Shown here: piece after piece, positions 15,902-26,300 of the stretch
Position numbering within the stretch: position 1 is the first letter of the stretch
How the letters are laid out: each line of letters begins with the position of its first letter
Assembly: GCF_021601385.1 (NCBI RefSeq)
Contig: NZ_BQHO01000036.1
Location: 1-55,293 of the forward strand
Direction: 5' to 3'
From: Pseudomonas parasichuanensis
GTDB lineage: Bacteria > Pseudomonadota > Gammaproteobacteria > Pseudomonadales > Pseudomonadaceae
Length of the DNA stretch: 55,293 nucleotides
The notes under the pieces: generated by a model
Told to the model about the DNA's origin: nothing
Databases searched by the model: none
Seen by the model: the letters and a program-made list of their open reading frames with translations, nothing else
Translations under genes and position numbers: made by a program

Positions 15902-17704
15902 TCAGGCCGGGACGGTCGGGTTGACGGCGTGGCCCACTCGGCGCGGGCCGGCTTCACTGGCCTCGCCCTGGCCATGCAGCTCGGCCAGGCGGGTAATGAA
16001 CTCGTCGACGAACACCCGCATGTCGGCGCTGACTTCCTTGTTGCGCGTGACCAGGCGGTTGTAGCCGAACAGCGCCGGGATGGCGACGAACAGGCCCATG
16101 GCGGTGGCCAGCAAGGCGGCCGCCATGCCCGGGGCGATGGCGTTGATGTTGACGTCACCGGCCATCGCGGTGCCGAGGAACACCACCATGATCCCCAGCA
16201 CGGTGCCCAGAAGGCCGATGTAGGGGCCGCCGGCAATGGCATTGGACAAGGTCGAAAGCTTGGCGCCCAGGGCCTGGTTTTCGCGGGTGCGCACGCCGTC
16301 CATCGAGCAGCGGATCGCCTCGATGGTGGCCGCCGACACCGTCGAGGTGTCGGCGCCCTGGGCACGACGGGTGCGGATTTCCTTCACCGCCACCTGGTAC
16401 AGGCGCCACAGCGGCGAGTGCACAAGGCGCTGAGCCAGCGCCTGGTCGTCGGCGAACATCTCAAGGTCGGTGCCAACGTCGCCGAAGGCCTCGCGGAACT
16501 CGCCGTTGGCCTGGCTGATGCGGTTGAGGGCGCGGTTCTTGCGCAGCATGATCAGCCACGACTGGAACATCATCAGCACCAGCACGGCGATGATCACCCA
16601 GGCATCCACCGGCACGGCCTTGAGCAAAAAGCCCAGGCTGCCGAAACCAAAGCCCGACTGCTCCTCGTCCACGCCATACACCACCAGGCGCGACTCGGCG
16701 CCCTGGGTCATCACGTCGCCCTGCAGGGCCTGCACGCTGCGGGCCACGCGGGACAGGCGCAATTCGTCCAGGGCGCCGACGAAGGGTACGAACGCAGGGG
16801 CCGCGCCCTCGCCCGCCGGCAGCTCGCCGCCAATCACGATCCCACCGGCGAAGGCCGGCAGGCTGGCGGCCAGGCTGGCCACTTCTCGGCCTTCGAGCAG
16901 CACGCTGAGCTTGCCACTGTCGGCGATCAGCGCCAGGTGTTGCCACTGGCCCGGGGCCATGGCCTGGTTGGCCACCGCGCGCTGGCCATCGAGCTCCACG
17001 AACGGCACGCCCTGGCCCAGGCCGAGAAGCAGGCGGTGTTCGCCCTCGTGGCGGGCCAGCAACAGCTGTTCGCCCGCCGCCTGGTCCTGGCGCAGCCAGG
17101 TGCTGAAGGTCATCGCCGCGCCCGCAGGCCACTGCAACGACGGGTTGGCTGCCAGTTGCAGCGCTTGGCCGGTCAGCTGGATGGCCTGGCCAATCACCCC
17201 GTCGATGCTCGCCGTATTGCCCTGCAGGGTGTTGCCGTAGGGGCTGGCATCCCGGACGGCGCCGCCGTCGAAGTGGAACAGCGCGGTGAAGTCGGCGTCG
17301 AACACGGGCTGGGCATTGGCCGGCTGGGCCTTGGCGTTGCCGTAGTACATCCACAGGTCCTGGCGTTGGCCGGCCTCGATACGCGGTACGTCCACCCAAA
17401 TCTGCGCGATGCCCATCAGCGGGTCGAAGCTTTCGATGCGGTGGTTGAGCACGGTCTTGTCATCGGCGGCGACAAAGCGGATATCGGCACCGTTCTCACT
17501 GACGCCGTCGAAGCTGAAATTGCCGGTGTGCAGGCGCACCAGCAGCGGCGTGCGGCCCAGCGCCTGGGTCAGCGCCGCGCCCTGCGGGGTGGTGTCCACG
17601 GCGATCTGTTTGCGGTACTGCCAGTCGTCCTGCCACCAGGCACTGGCGCTGCCCGGCAGGGCGAAGCCCAGGCAGATGAGCAAGGTCAAGATGAGGCGTT
17701 GCAT
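15902..17704 (-). CDS. exbB2: ExbB/TolQ/MotA proton channel fused to exported DUF2341-LamG-like module
   Basis: 600 aa against about 240 for ordinary ExbB. The order is: signal peptide (1-22, ending GSASA); DUF2341-like domain (about 23-135, starting WWQDDWQYRKQIAVD and ending DLWMYYGNAKA); LamG/concanavalin-like beta-sandwich (about 140-325, with ALFHFDGGAVRDASPYGN, APGQWQHLALIAD and FVGALDELRLSRVARS). A first membrane helix follows (about 372-392), a cytoplasmic loop, and the two-helix proton channel (about 490-550: YIGLLGTVLGIMVVFLGTAMAG and GMAAALLATAMGLFVAIPA). So the stator carries a roughly 340-residue periplasmic glycan- or protein-binding-like head. It is 30 bases from pdtB and 10 bases from exbD. 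What the head senses or grips is unknown. Confidence 0.9.
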   Translation of the reverse strand: MQRLILTLLICLGFALPGSASAWWQDDWQYRKQIAVDTTPQGAALTQALGRTPLLVRLHTGNFSFDGVSENGADIRFVAADDKTVLNHRIESFDPLMGIAQIWVDVPRIEAGQRQDLWMYYGNAKAQPANAQPVFDADFTALFHFDGGAVRDASPYGNTLQGNTASIDGVIGQAIQLTGQALQLAANPSLQWPAGAAMTFSTWLRQDQAAGEQLLLARHEGEHRLLLGLGQGVPFVELDGQRAVANQAMAPGQWQHLALIADSGKLSVLLEGREVASLAASLPAFAGGIVIGGELPAGEGAAPAFVPFVGALDELRLSRVARSVQALQGDVMTQGAESRLVVYGVDEEQSGFGFGSLGFLLKAVPVDAWVIIAVLVLMMFQSWLIMLRKNRALNRISQANGEFREAFGDVGTDLEMFADDQALAQRLVHSPLWRLYQVAVKEIRTRRAQGADTSTVSAATIEAIRCSMDGVRTRENQALGAKLSTLSNAIAGGPYIGLLGTVLGIMVVFLGTAMAGDVNINAIAPGMAAALLATAMGLFVAIPALFGYNRLVTRNKEVSADMRVFVDEFITRLAELHGQGEASEAGPRRVGHAVNPTVPA

Positions 17705-17734
17705 GGAAAGTCTCCAGGATCGATGCCGATCGGG

Positions 17735-19327
17735 TCAGAAGGTCGCCTGCACGCTGAAGTGCAGGCGCGAGTCGTTTTTCTCGGTGTTGGGGCCATCCTT
17801 GAGTGGCAAGCCCCAGTCCAGGCTGCCGGACAACCAGTCATTGAGCGTGGCGCGGGTGCCGATGCCGACGCTGAGCAGGTCGAAACGATCGTGCTGGTCA
17901 GGCAGCGGGTCCTTGAGGGTCAGGTGCGCGCCCTCGGTGAACAGGTAGAGGCGCCAGTCGCTGATGGCACTGCTCAGGTAAGGCCCGATCGACGGGGTAC
18001 GCAGTTCCTGGGAGAACAGCACGCCGTCGTCGCCGGTACGCTCGGCGGCCAGGTAGCCGCGCACCGAGGTGGCACCGCCAGCGGCGAACTGCTCGTTGGA
18101 CACCAGCGGCCCGGAGGCCAGCTGGAACCCCAGCTTGGAGGCGCTCTGCCAGTTGCCGATCAGGTTGAAGGTGAAGCTGGTGTCGCCCCTGAACGCCAGG
18201 AAGCTCGAGTCGGCCTGGTAGCGCTTGTAGTCGAATGCGCGGTCGTCGCTGCCATAGCCGAACAGGCTGCGGGTACCGGCCACCAGGCTCAGGCCCAGGC
18301 TCCATTGCGACGCCTCGGTGTAGCGCATGCCGTTGTAGCCCAGGGTGATCGGCGCGTACTTGAGCGGCACGGTGTCGTGCTCGCCACCAAAGCTCAGGCG
18401 CTCGTCGAAGTCCTTGAAGTCGATGCCGGCCGACAGCGAATGGGCCCAGTTGCCACTGCCGGGCACCGTGTAGATCGCCGCGATGCCGTAGGAATGGCCC
18501 TTGCCCAGCACGTTGCTGCCGCCGACCGTGGCAACGTTGCTGTCGGATTTGAACGCGCTCAGTTGCAGGCTCCAGCGCTCGCTCAAGGGCGCACTGTACG
18601 AGCCGGACCAGACTTCGGCGTTGTCCTTGTCCTCGGGGGCGGTGAACCAGGTCAGGGAAATCGCATGGCCCAGTTGCCACAGGTTGTTGTAGCCGACGGT
18701 GGCGACCGTGCGCAGCTTCTCGGTGTCGGCGCTGTAGTCGTTGTTCAGGCCCAGGCTCACGCGCCACGGCTGCTGGTCCTCGACCTGCAGGTCGACGTCC
18801 ATGGTGCCGGGCCGCTGACCTTCGCGCACCAGCGGCATGACCTGGCGGTTGGGCGTGCGGTTGAGTTCGGCGAGCTCGGCCTGCACCTGGGTGAAGTCTG
18901 GCACCTGGCCCTCGCTGAGCGCCGGTACCTGCTCGCGGATTTCGACCGGCGAGTAATGCTTGGCGCCCACCACCCGCACCCGGCCGACCTTGGTCTCGCT
19001 GACCTGCAGGTAAACGACCCCGCCTTCGACCTTCTGCTCGGGCAGCTCGACGAACACCGACTGGTAGCCCAGCGCCTGGTAACGCTGCTGCAATGCCTCG
19101 CGGGCCGCCTCGAGGTCGCTCAGGCTTTTCTGCGGACCCAGGAACGGGTAGACCGCCTCCTCGATGGCCCGGGCATCGAGCACCGTATTGCCACGCACCA
19201 CATACTCGTTGATATCGACGCGGCGCTCGGCGCCTGCAGTCGACGGGTCGGCCAGCGCGCAGCTGCTGGCCAGTGCCAGCCACCACGCCGCGCGCGCACC
19301 GTACCGTTTGAAGAACAAATGCTCCAC
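17735..19327 (-). CDS. pdtB: TpsB outer-membrane transporter (PdtB, ShlB/FhaC family)
   Basis: 530 aa from a GTG at 19327, preceded by GAGGGGG; an upstream frame to 19483 adds non-family sequence. The signal peptide ends near residue 25 (LASSCALA). Two POTRA domains follow (about 32-105, with INEYVVRGNTVLDARAIEEAV, and about 108-180, with VGRVRVVGAKHYSPVEIREQ). The 16-strand barrel begins near residue 200 (WRVSLGLNNDYSADTEKLR) and ends SRLHFSVQATF with a terminal Phe. The L6-type motif region SVRGYLAAERTGDDG (about 390) is the VRGY of FhaC. It should export the TpsA protein PdtA encoded upstream. Identity to PA0692 is by context and memory. Confidence 0.93.
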   Translation of the reverse strand: MEHLFFKRYGARAAWWLALASSCALADPSTAGAERRVDINEYVVRGNTVLDARAIEEAVYPFLGPQKSLSDLEAAREALQQRYQALGYQSVFVELPEQKVEGGVVYLQVSETKVGRVRVVGAKHYSPVEIREQVPALSEGQVPDFTQVQAELAELNRTPNRQVMPLVREGQRPGTMDVDLQVEDQQPWRVSLGLNNDYSADTEKLRTVATVGYNNLWQLGHAISLTWFTAPEDKDNAEVWSGSYSAPLSERWSLQLSAFKSDSNVATVGGSNVLGKGHSYGIAAIYTVPGSGNWAHSLSAGIDFKDFDERLSFGGEHDTVPLKYAPITLGYNGMRYTEASQWSLGLSLVAGTRSLFGYGSDDRAFDYKRYQADSSFLAFRGDTSFTFNLIGNWQSASKLGFQLASGPLVSNEQFAAGGATSVRGYLAAERTGDDGVLFSQELRTPSIGPYLSSAISDWRLYLFTEGAHLTLKDPLPDQHDRFDLLSVGIGTRATLNDWLSGSLDWGLPLKDGPNTEKNDSRLHFSVQATF

Positions 19328-19371
19328 ACCGCCCCCTCGTTCAGGATTGCGTTCGGCCCGCGGGCCGTGAT

Positions 19372-19992
19372 TCACGCTTGATTGTCTGGCGAGCCGCCCG
19401 GGCTCGAATGCTTGGCCAGCCAGCTGTGCAGCAGGGCCAGGTTGAGGCTGAATTCCGGCATCTGCGCCAGGGCGCCGTTGCACACCTCGTTGACGATGCG
19501 CTGCAGCAGGCGCACCGCCGGCTCGCTGCCCAGCAGCACGCCGAGGTCGTGGCTGAACTGGCCGAACGGCCAGATCCGCGACTTGAGTTCAAGGCCCACG
19601 AACCAGCGGAACAGCAGGTTGTAGTTGAGCTGTTCGTGCAGCTGTTTTTCGCTGGGCACCGCGTACAACAGTTGCAGCAACAGCAACTGCATCATGGCTT
19701 CGGGGGCGATGTGCATGCCGTGGTCCTCGGCCAGCGCGCCGAGCAGGGCCTGCTCGGCTTGCAACATGCTCTCGACCCGGGGTTTGAGCAGGGCCAGGGA
19801 ATGGCCGGGCGGGATGCAGCTGTCGACCTCCTTGAGGGCGCTCTGCCAGTCGTCCTGGGAGACGATCCAGACCCAGGGCGCACCGTAGCGGTAGACCGAC
19901 ACCGGGCGCCTGCGCGCCGCCTCGACGATCTTCGCCAGGCGCTGGTCCAGCTCCTGCATGCCCACCTTCGCGTAGCGTTCCATAGTGCCCAT
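19372..19992 (-). CDS. phdA: Phd-like antitoxin domain fused to transposase DUF772-like domain (PhdA)
   Basis: 206 aa, starting at 19992 behind AGGAG. The N-terminal part (about residues 1-50: VGMQELDQRLAKIVEAARRRPVSVYRYGAPWVWIV) follows the Phd/YefM antitoxin pattern. The C-terminal part (about 100-160) contains LLLLQLLYAVPSEKQLHEQL followed by NYNLLFRWFVGLELKSRIWP, a clear match in pattern to the DUF772 N-terminal domain of IS5/IS1182 transposases. No catalytic DDE domain follows and no terminal repeats flank it, so it looks like a domesticated fragment. In P. aeruginosa I recall PA0691 named PhdA (prevent-host-death) and linked to biofilm DNA release. It lies between pdtA and pdtB, 44 bases from the latter. 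Confidence 0.78.
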   Translation of the reverse strand: MGTMERYAKVGMQELDQRLAKIVEAARRRPVSVYRYGAPWVWIVSQDDWQSALKEVDSCIPPGHSLALLKPRVESMLQAEQALLGALAEDHGMHIAPEAMMQLLLLQLLYAVPSEKQLHEQLNYNLLFRWFVGLELKSRIWPFGQFSHDLGVLLGSEPAVRLLQRIVNEVCNGALAQMPEFSLNLALLHSWLAKHSSPGGSPDNQA

Positions 19993-20148
19993 TGCTCCAC
20001 TCCTCTCGGTCCTTGAGCCGCTGCTCAACGACAGCACATTCCCAAGACGGAGATGGCGCATTGCTACCGAACTATTGTCACGAAAGCTTCATGGGGTAAG
20101 CAGAATCGGCGACCTACAAACGCCATCGCCAATGAACTTGCGCGTCCA

Positions 20149-20266
20149 CTGTAGGAGCGGCCTTGTGCCGCGAAAGGGCCGCAACGCGGCCCCGGTTTTT
20201 TGCGTTACCACATGGACTGCCGGGGCTGCTGTGCAGCCCTTTCGCGGCACAAGGCCGCTCCTACAG
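20149..20266. repeat. REP inverted pair between pdtA and phdA
   Basis: Arms 20149-20179 and 20236-20266 are 31-base perfect inverted repeats (beginning CTGTAGGAGCGGCCTTG) with a 56-base centre. This is the typical Pseudomonas REP/BIME arrangement. It occupies the 356-base gap between pdtA (stop at 20349) and phdA (start at 19992). Transcripts crossing it from pdtA would form a strong hairpin. It is the main content of this gap along with the pair at 20287-20319; nothing else is recognised there. Confidence 0.85.
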
Positions 20267-20286
20267 AAATGCAACACAAGGCCGTT

Positions 20287-20340
20287 GCTCCCACAGGTTC
20301 GACGCGATCCTGTGGGAGCCGGCTTGCCGGCGATTGGGCC
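20287..20340. repeat. Second REP element beside the pdtA stop
   Basis: GCTCCCACAG (20287-20296) and CTGTGGGAGC (20310-20319) are perfect 10-base inverted arms. The right arm continues into a REP-like tail rich in CCGGCTTGCCGG (to 20340), ending 8 bases before the pdtA stop codon on the other side. It belongs to the same REP cluster as 20149-20266 but is a different sequence variant (GTGGGAGC rather than GTAGGAGC). Confidence 0.75.
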
Positions 20341-20348
20341 AGGCGCGT

Positions 20349-23300
20349 TTACATCAGGTTGCCGCGCTCCTCCTCGGTCAGCTGCGCCCTGGCCTGCTCG
20401 TCCAGTGTGCCTGCGCCCAGCACCTGCACCGGGCTCTGGCCGTTGTAGCGCGGCGTGACGCTGGCGCCCTTCCTGGCTGGCACCAGGCGCTCGTTGCCAT
20501 TGCCCACCACCTGCACGGTGATGATCGACGGCTGCCGGTCGCGCGCCGCGGCCTGCTGCTGGCGCGTGGCGTCAGCGGCGGCCTGGGTCGCCGAGTTGGC
20601 CGCAGCGCTGGCCGACGTGATCGCACCGGTGTTCACCGAGGCCACCACCGGCACGCCCTTGGCTTCGCCCTGCACCTGGATGTTCGCCGCGTTGACCACC
20701 TGCAGGGCGGCGATGTTGACGTTGCCCGACACACGGATCCCGGCCTCGCCGGCATCGATGGTGCCCAGCGGCGCGATCAGGTCGATATCGCCCGGCGGCA
20801 CCTCCACCACCGGAGCCAGGGTAGCGATACCGGCCCCGGTGCTCGGCACGCTCGGCGACAGGCTGCTGTTGCCCCAGTTGTCGTAGAGCCTGCGCGGCGG
20901 CGTGTACAGCACGGTGGTCTTCGAACCGCGGCCGGCGTTGATGTCGCCTTCGGCCGACCAGCCCATGATCGAGCCACCGAAGGTGGTCATGATGCGGCTC
21001 TGGCCGAGCAGGATGCTGCCCTTGGCGTACAGCTGGATATCACCGCTGCCCTGGGTGATCACCCCGGCCGAGGACGGCGGTGCCAGGCCTTCGACGCCGA
21101 ACACCTGCTGCCCGCCCGGGGTCAGCACCTGGATCCCGCCGCCGACCTGGGTGCGAATCCCGGCGCCGCCGAACATGAGGATATCGCCGTCATAACGGAT
21201 GGCGTTCCCGGCCACATCGCGCTCGGGGAACAGCGCGGCAATCGCGTTGCGCCCGCGCAGGTAACTGCCCTGGCGTACCCCGCCGGCCTGGTTGTACTCG
21301 CGCCCGCCTTCGCGCAGCTCGGCGAAGTACACCGCGCGGGCGAACACCCCCTGCTCGGTGGCCGGCAGGCCGGCAAAGCGTTCGCGGGCCTGTTCGGCAG
21401 TGCCCTCGAAGCCGTAGCGCTCGGCCAGCCACAGGCGCAACTCCTCGGCGTAGGTCTTGGCCACCTTGCCCGGCTGGCTAGCCAGGCTCGCGCTGCTGTC
21501 GGCCAGGTTGGCCGGGTTCAGGTACTGGGCGGCGAAGCGGCTGTAGTCCGGCCCGCTGCTGCCGACCCCGGCCTGCAGCACCAGGCTGGCACCCGGGCGG
21601 TTGTCGCCGGTAACGATGGCGCCCAGGCTGGTGATGGCGGCGCGGTCCTCCAGGCGCAGGTTGCGCCCGGCGCTCACGGTCAGGGTGCCGGGGCCGGCGA
21701 CGTTGAAGCTGCTGAACAGGATGTCGCGCCCGGCCATGACCTGCGAGTGGTCAGTGGCGGCGTTGTGCACGAACAGGTTGCCGGTGGAGGTGACAACGGC
21801 GCTGAGCACATCGGACAGGTCGCTGGGCACTTGGGTACGTTCACCCAGTGCCGTGCCGCTGTTGACGATGTCCCGCCCAGCCATCATCCAAACCGGGGCC
21901 GCCCCTTCATACCAGAGGGCGCCATTGCGCGCGTTGCCGAAGTCCAGCATCTCGCCGCTGCGCACACCGACCAGGTCGCCGGTGGCGGCATAGATGCGCG
22001 CCGGTTGCAATTGACCATAGGCGTTCGCGGCACCGGTACCGGCGAAGGCGAACAGTGGGAACCGCTGTTGTTCCACATTGGCCAGGATGCCATCCGCTCG
22101 CTGGTTGGTGACGCTGACGCCGTTGTAAGCACCGATGAATGCAGGATTGAAGGGTGTCGCCAGCGCTGATTGGGCAGCGCCGCTCTGGCTGATCACGTAA
22201 CCCCCAGCGTAGATCGAGCCCTGGGCCACCAGCTGCAACTCGGCATTGGCCGAGGGTGCCAGCAGCAGTGAGTAGGGTTCGACAGGGCTGTCATATCGCG
22301 CACGCTGCGCGTTGGCGAAATTGCCGTAGTAGAGGTTGCCGCTGGCAGCGACCGCTCTGAAGATCGACGGGTAGACGAAACGGCCATCCGTCGGTGAAGT
22401 GTCCAGCCCCCTCAACGGCCCTCCATCCTTCACATCCATCACTTGAGTGCTGGGCGTCAGGTCACCCCCCGCCGAGAACAGGTCGATGGCGGTATTGGCC
22501 GTCCACAGGCTGAACCAACTGCGACCGCCACCGTCCAGGCCGGCAAACGGGGTGGTGTTGAACGCAGGTACCCGCCCCGGGTCCGCAGCGCCCCCAAGAA
22601 CCAGATCCCCACGGGTGCTGAGTTGTACTGTCGCATCCCCCGGAATCACGACCAAACCGCCGTAGGCGGACGCCAAGGTGGAGTGGAACGGGTCGTAGGC
22701 ACGGCTTTCGTGGTCGTCTTGTTGCACACCCATGGCGCCATAAATGCGACTGATGCCGCCCAGCGCCGCCGCCGACACCTGCAGGTTGCCGCGCAGGTTG
22801 CTCAGCGTACCTTGCAGGTCATGGGCGGGCGAGCCCAACAACTCGGCTTGGCCAGCATGCCCTGATGCCGCGCGGGTGGGGTTGAGCGCACCGCCTACCT
22901 TCAGGTTGAGGTCGCCACCACCCCCCAGTGTCAAGCTACCGTCCGCATTCACACGCCCGGTACTGCCAACGGCCAGCTGCAAACCTTGCGAGCGGGCGCT
23001 GTCGCCCCACTGGTCGCGGCCTTCGCTGCTGGTATTGCCCACCACATCGAGCACACCGGCCTGGCCTGCCACCCGTACGTCCAGGTTGCCACCGCCCAGC
23101 GTGCCGAAGCCGGTGAAGCCTGCCAGCACCGCATTGCGCTCAAAGTCCACGTAGGTGCCAAAGTTGATCCACCACGCCGTGGCAATCGCCTGATCACCGG
23201 TCAGCGCCGTGCCGCTGCCCTGGCGCCACAGCCAATTGCCCATCTGGGCGCTGGGCAGTTGATAGGCCAGCTCGGACGCTTTGTACTCGCGGCTCAGGGC

Positions 23301-26300
23301 ATTACCCTTGAGGTCACCGCCCACCTGCAGCAGCAGGTTACCGCCCTGCTCCGGGTACCAGGCCTGGTACGAGCGATCATCACCCGCCACCAGAGCCCCA
23401 TAGCCACCAAGCACCTCTGGCAGCACTTGACCGGACGCACCTACGCCACGCGGCAACTGGTAGGCCGCTGGCACCTCGGTTGCCGTACCGGCGGTGTACA
23501 CACCGAACAAGGTGGTCATGTCCAGGTTGCCCGCAGCGATCAGGTCAAGATCGCCCATGCCGGTGCGCAGTACGCTGAAACGGCTGCTCGCCGTGGGTAC
23601 CAGGTCATAGTCACCCCCTGCAGGCGCCTTGGCGCACCAGGTGGGGTATTCCTCACAGAGCGTGGGGTAACCAATGGCGTCGAAATCGATCGAGTCGCCG
23701 GGGTTACCGGTCCAGCCGAAACCATCGAGCCCCTCCTGCGTCCATACCCACCCACTGGCGGGCGGCGCCTTGGCACACCAGGTCGGGTACTCCTCGCACA
23801 GTGAGGGGTAGCCGATGGCGTCAAAATCGATCGGGTCACCCGGGTTGCCCGTCCAACCGAAGCCGTCCAGGCCTTCCTGCGTCCACACCCACCCACTGGA
23901 AGCCCCCACGGCTTTCATGCCGATATGGTGATCCGCCAGACGCAGCTGACCGGTGGCTTGCGGATCGGTCAGGCGTGGGTCGGCCGCCGTGGTGTCGGCA
24001 CCCGCGACCAGGCGCAGGTTCCAGGACTCGGAACCCGCCGGCAGCATGCGTGCCACGGCCCAGTTCTGGCCCTTGCCCTCGGGGCGCAGGGCCACCGAGC
24101 CGGCACCGCCCAGCTGGATATCGGTGCGCGGCGGGATGATCGCACCGCGCTGCAGCACCAGGTTCTGCGACAACAGCACCAGGTCGTCGGCACCGAACAC
24201 CAGTTGGCTGCGTGGCTGGGCCGGCAACGGCACGCCCTTGGGCCAGGTCATGGCTGTGATCGGGGTGTCCACCACCAGTTGGCTGCCGGCGCCCAGCTGC
24301 ATCCCGGCCGTCAACTGGACTGCGGTTTCCAGGCGGCTGCCCGCGGCCAGGGCCTGGCTACCGTCGGCGTTGTAGACCGGCGCCGCCAGCACCGTGCCGG
24401 CTGGCAGGGTGACAGGCTGCGCCAGGGTAGCGCGTACCGGCAGTACCGTGCCGGCGACCATCTGCCGGGCCTGGATCGGTACGTCGTAGTTGAGTACCTG
24501 CCCGGCCAGGAAGCCGGTACCGGCATGCAGTTCCACGCCGCCGTTGGGTACTACCACCTGGGCGCCGTAGGCCAGGCGGCCTTCGAGCAGCCGCCAGCCA
24601 CCGTCGTCCTGGGTGGCCACTGGCGGCGCGAAGCCATCGTTGATGCTGCCCAGCACCTGCACATCGCCGCCGGCGCGCAAGCTGAGGCTGCCCGCCTCGC
24701 CAGAGCCGACCACGCCATCACGCAGGGCCACGTTGGGGTTGAGGCTGGCGTAGCGGTACCCCGACAGGTCGAGGTCGCCACTGACCACCAGGTCACCGTC
24801 GGTGATCACCTCAAGGCCCGGGCGCAGGTGGAACTGCTCGCGGTAACCCTGGGTCAGGCCAGCCAGCTTGCCATCGCGCAATGCGCTGTTGTGCAACGCC
24901 GCGGTCATGAACAGCGTGCTCTGGTCATGGCGGGCGTCCAGGTAGGCCTTGTCCACCTGCACATAGTCCTTGCCACTGACATGGCCATCGGTGCCCAGCG
25001 GGGCATCATGGTCGCGGGCCATGGCGAACAGATCGATGCGCTTGGCGCCGACGATCTCCAGGGGGCCGGCGGCATCGATGGCGATATCGCCGTAGGTTGG
25101 GTCGTCGGCACGCAGGCGCGGTGCATACAAGGCCAGGGTGCCGCGCTCGACGCCATCGTGCTGGCCCGCGCCAGTGCCACGCAGCGCATCGGTGCCATGG
25201 CGCAGGTCGATGCGCGCGCCCGAGGCCAGGGTCAGTTGCCCGGCACCGGAATTGAGCTCGACCGTGGCCCGGTTGGGGCTGTCGATGATCTTGCCGTAGC
25301 TGTCCACCCGCAGGACCCGGCCATGGGCATCGAGCAGGGCGCCACTGGCCAGGGTCAGGCCCTTGTTGGCCGCCAGGCGGATACTGCCGACCCGCTCGCC
25401 GCTGGCATCGATCAGGCCGGTAACCTGCAAGTGGCCATTGTCCAACGACACTTGCACATCGTTGGCCCGCAGGCCGTCGCCGATGCTCAGGTCGCCCTGC
25501 TTGAACTGGAAGCGCCGGCTGCCCAGCAGGCCGCCGTCGTTGAGGGTCTGGTTGAGGGTGGCGAAGGCCTGGCTAAGGTCGCCGCCCCCCAGGCGCAGGG
25601 CGCGCAGGTTGATCCCGGCGCCCGCGTAGGGCACCAGAGTGCCGCCCGCGTCGTAGTGGCCGGAGCTGCTGCCGAGGATGCGCCCCAGCAGGTCCACCTG
25701 GCCCGCCGCAGCGTCCAGCGCCACCACCTCCAGGCTGCCGCCCCGGTTGTGCTCGGCGTGCAGGTCGATGACCGAGCCCGCCGCCTGCAGCACATTGCCC
25801 TGCCGGCTACGCAGGATCACATCGCCGCCCCAGCTGTACTTGGCCAGGTCGTTGAGCGTGACCTTGCGCCCGGCCAGGTCCAGTTGCGCGCCGCTACCCA
25901 GCAGCAGGTCGCCCTGGCTGTCGAGAGTGAGCTTGCCGCTGGGCAGCGCGACCCGGGTGTCCAGGGTGATCGATGGCGCACTGAAGGACCACTCGGCGCC
26001 CAGCGCATCGGCCTTCAAGCTTACTGGCGCTACGGCCTGGCCAGGGCTGCCGAGCAACTGCAGGCGACCACCGGCGCGCACCTGGTTGACCGCGCCGGCC
26101 TCGCCGGTCAGCAGCGGCGCCTGGATCAGCAGGTTGCCGCCACTGTAGCGGTAGCCTTCGCCGGTGACGTATTCGCCCTGCTGCTGGTACACCGCCAGGC
26201 TGCCACGGTGGTTGGCGGTGACCCGCTCGCTGGCCAACAGCTCGACGCCGGCAAAGCCTAGCGCCAGGCGGCCGAACGCCAGCTGGCTGCTGGGCTGCGA

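Noticed and set aside
15683-19381. Very long open frame on the plus strand opposite exbD, exbB and pdtB
   Set aside because: It lies exactly opposite real family members, is low-complexity Gln/His/Arg/Ala sequence without domains, and reflects GC-rich third positions. The same holds for other long antisense frames, for example opposite pdtA at 26301-27932 and 28179-30935, and opposite glcEF at 48569-51007.
19372-19992. phdA as an active transposase or insertion sequence
   Set aside because: Only a DUF772-like N-terminal domain is present; there is no DDE domain, terminal inverted repeats or target duplication.
20349-20700. C-terminal toxin tip (CDI-type) in PdtA
   Set aside because: The tail is Ala/Gln-rich and resembles the DUF3739 end; there is no VENN-type junction and no small immunity gene downstream.
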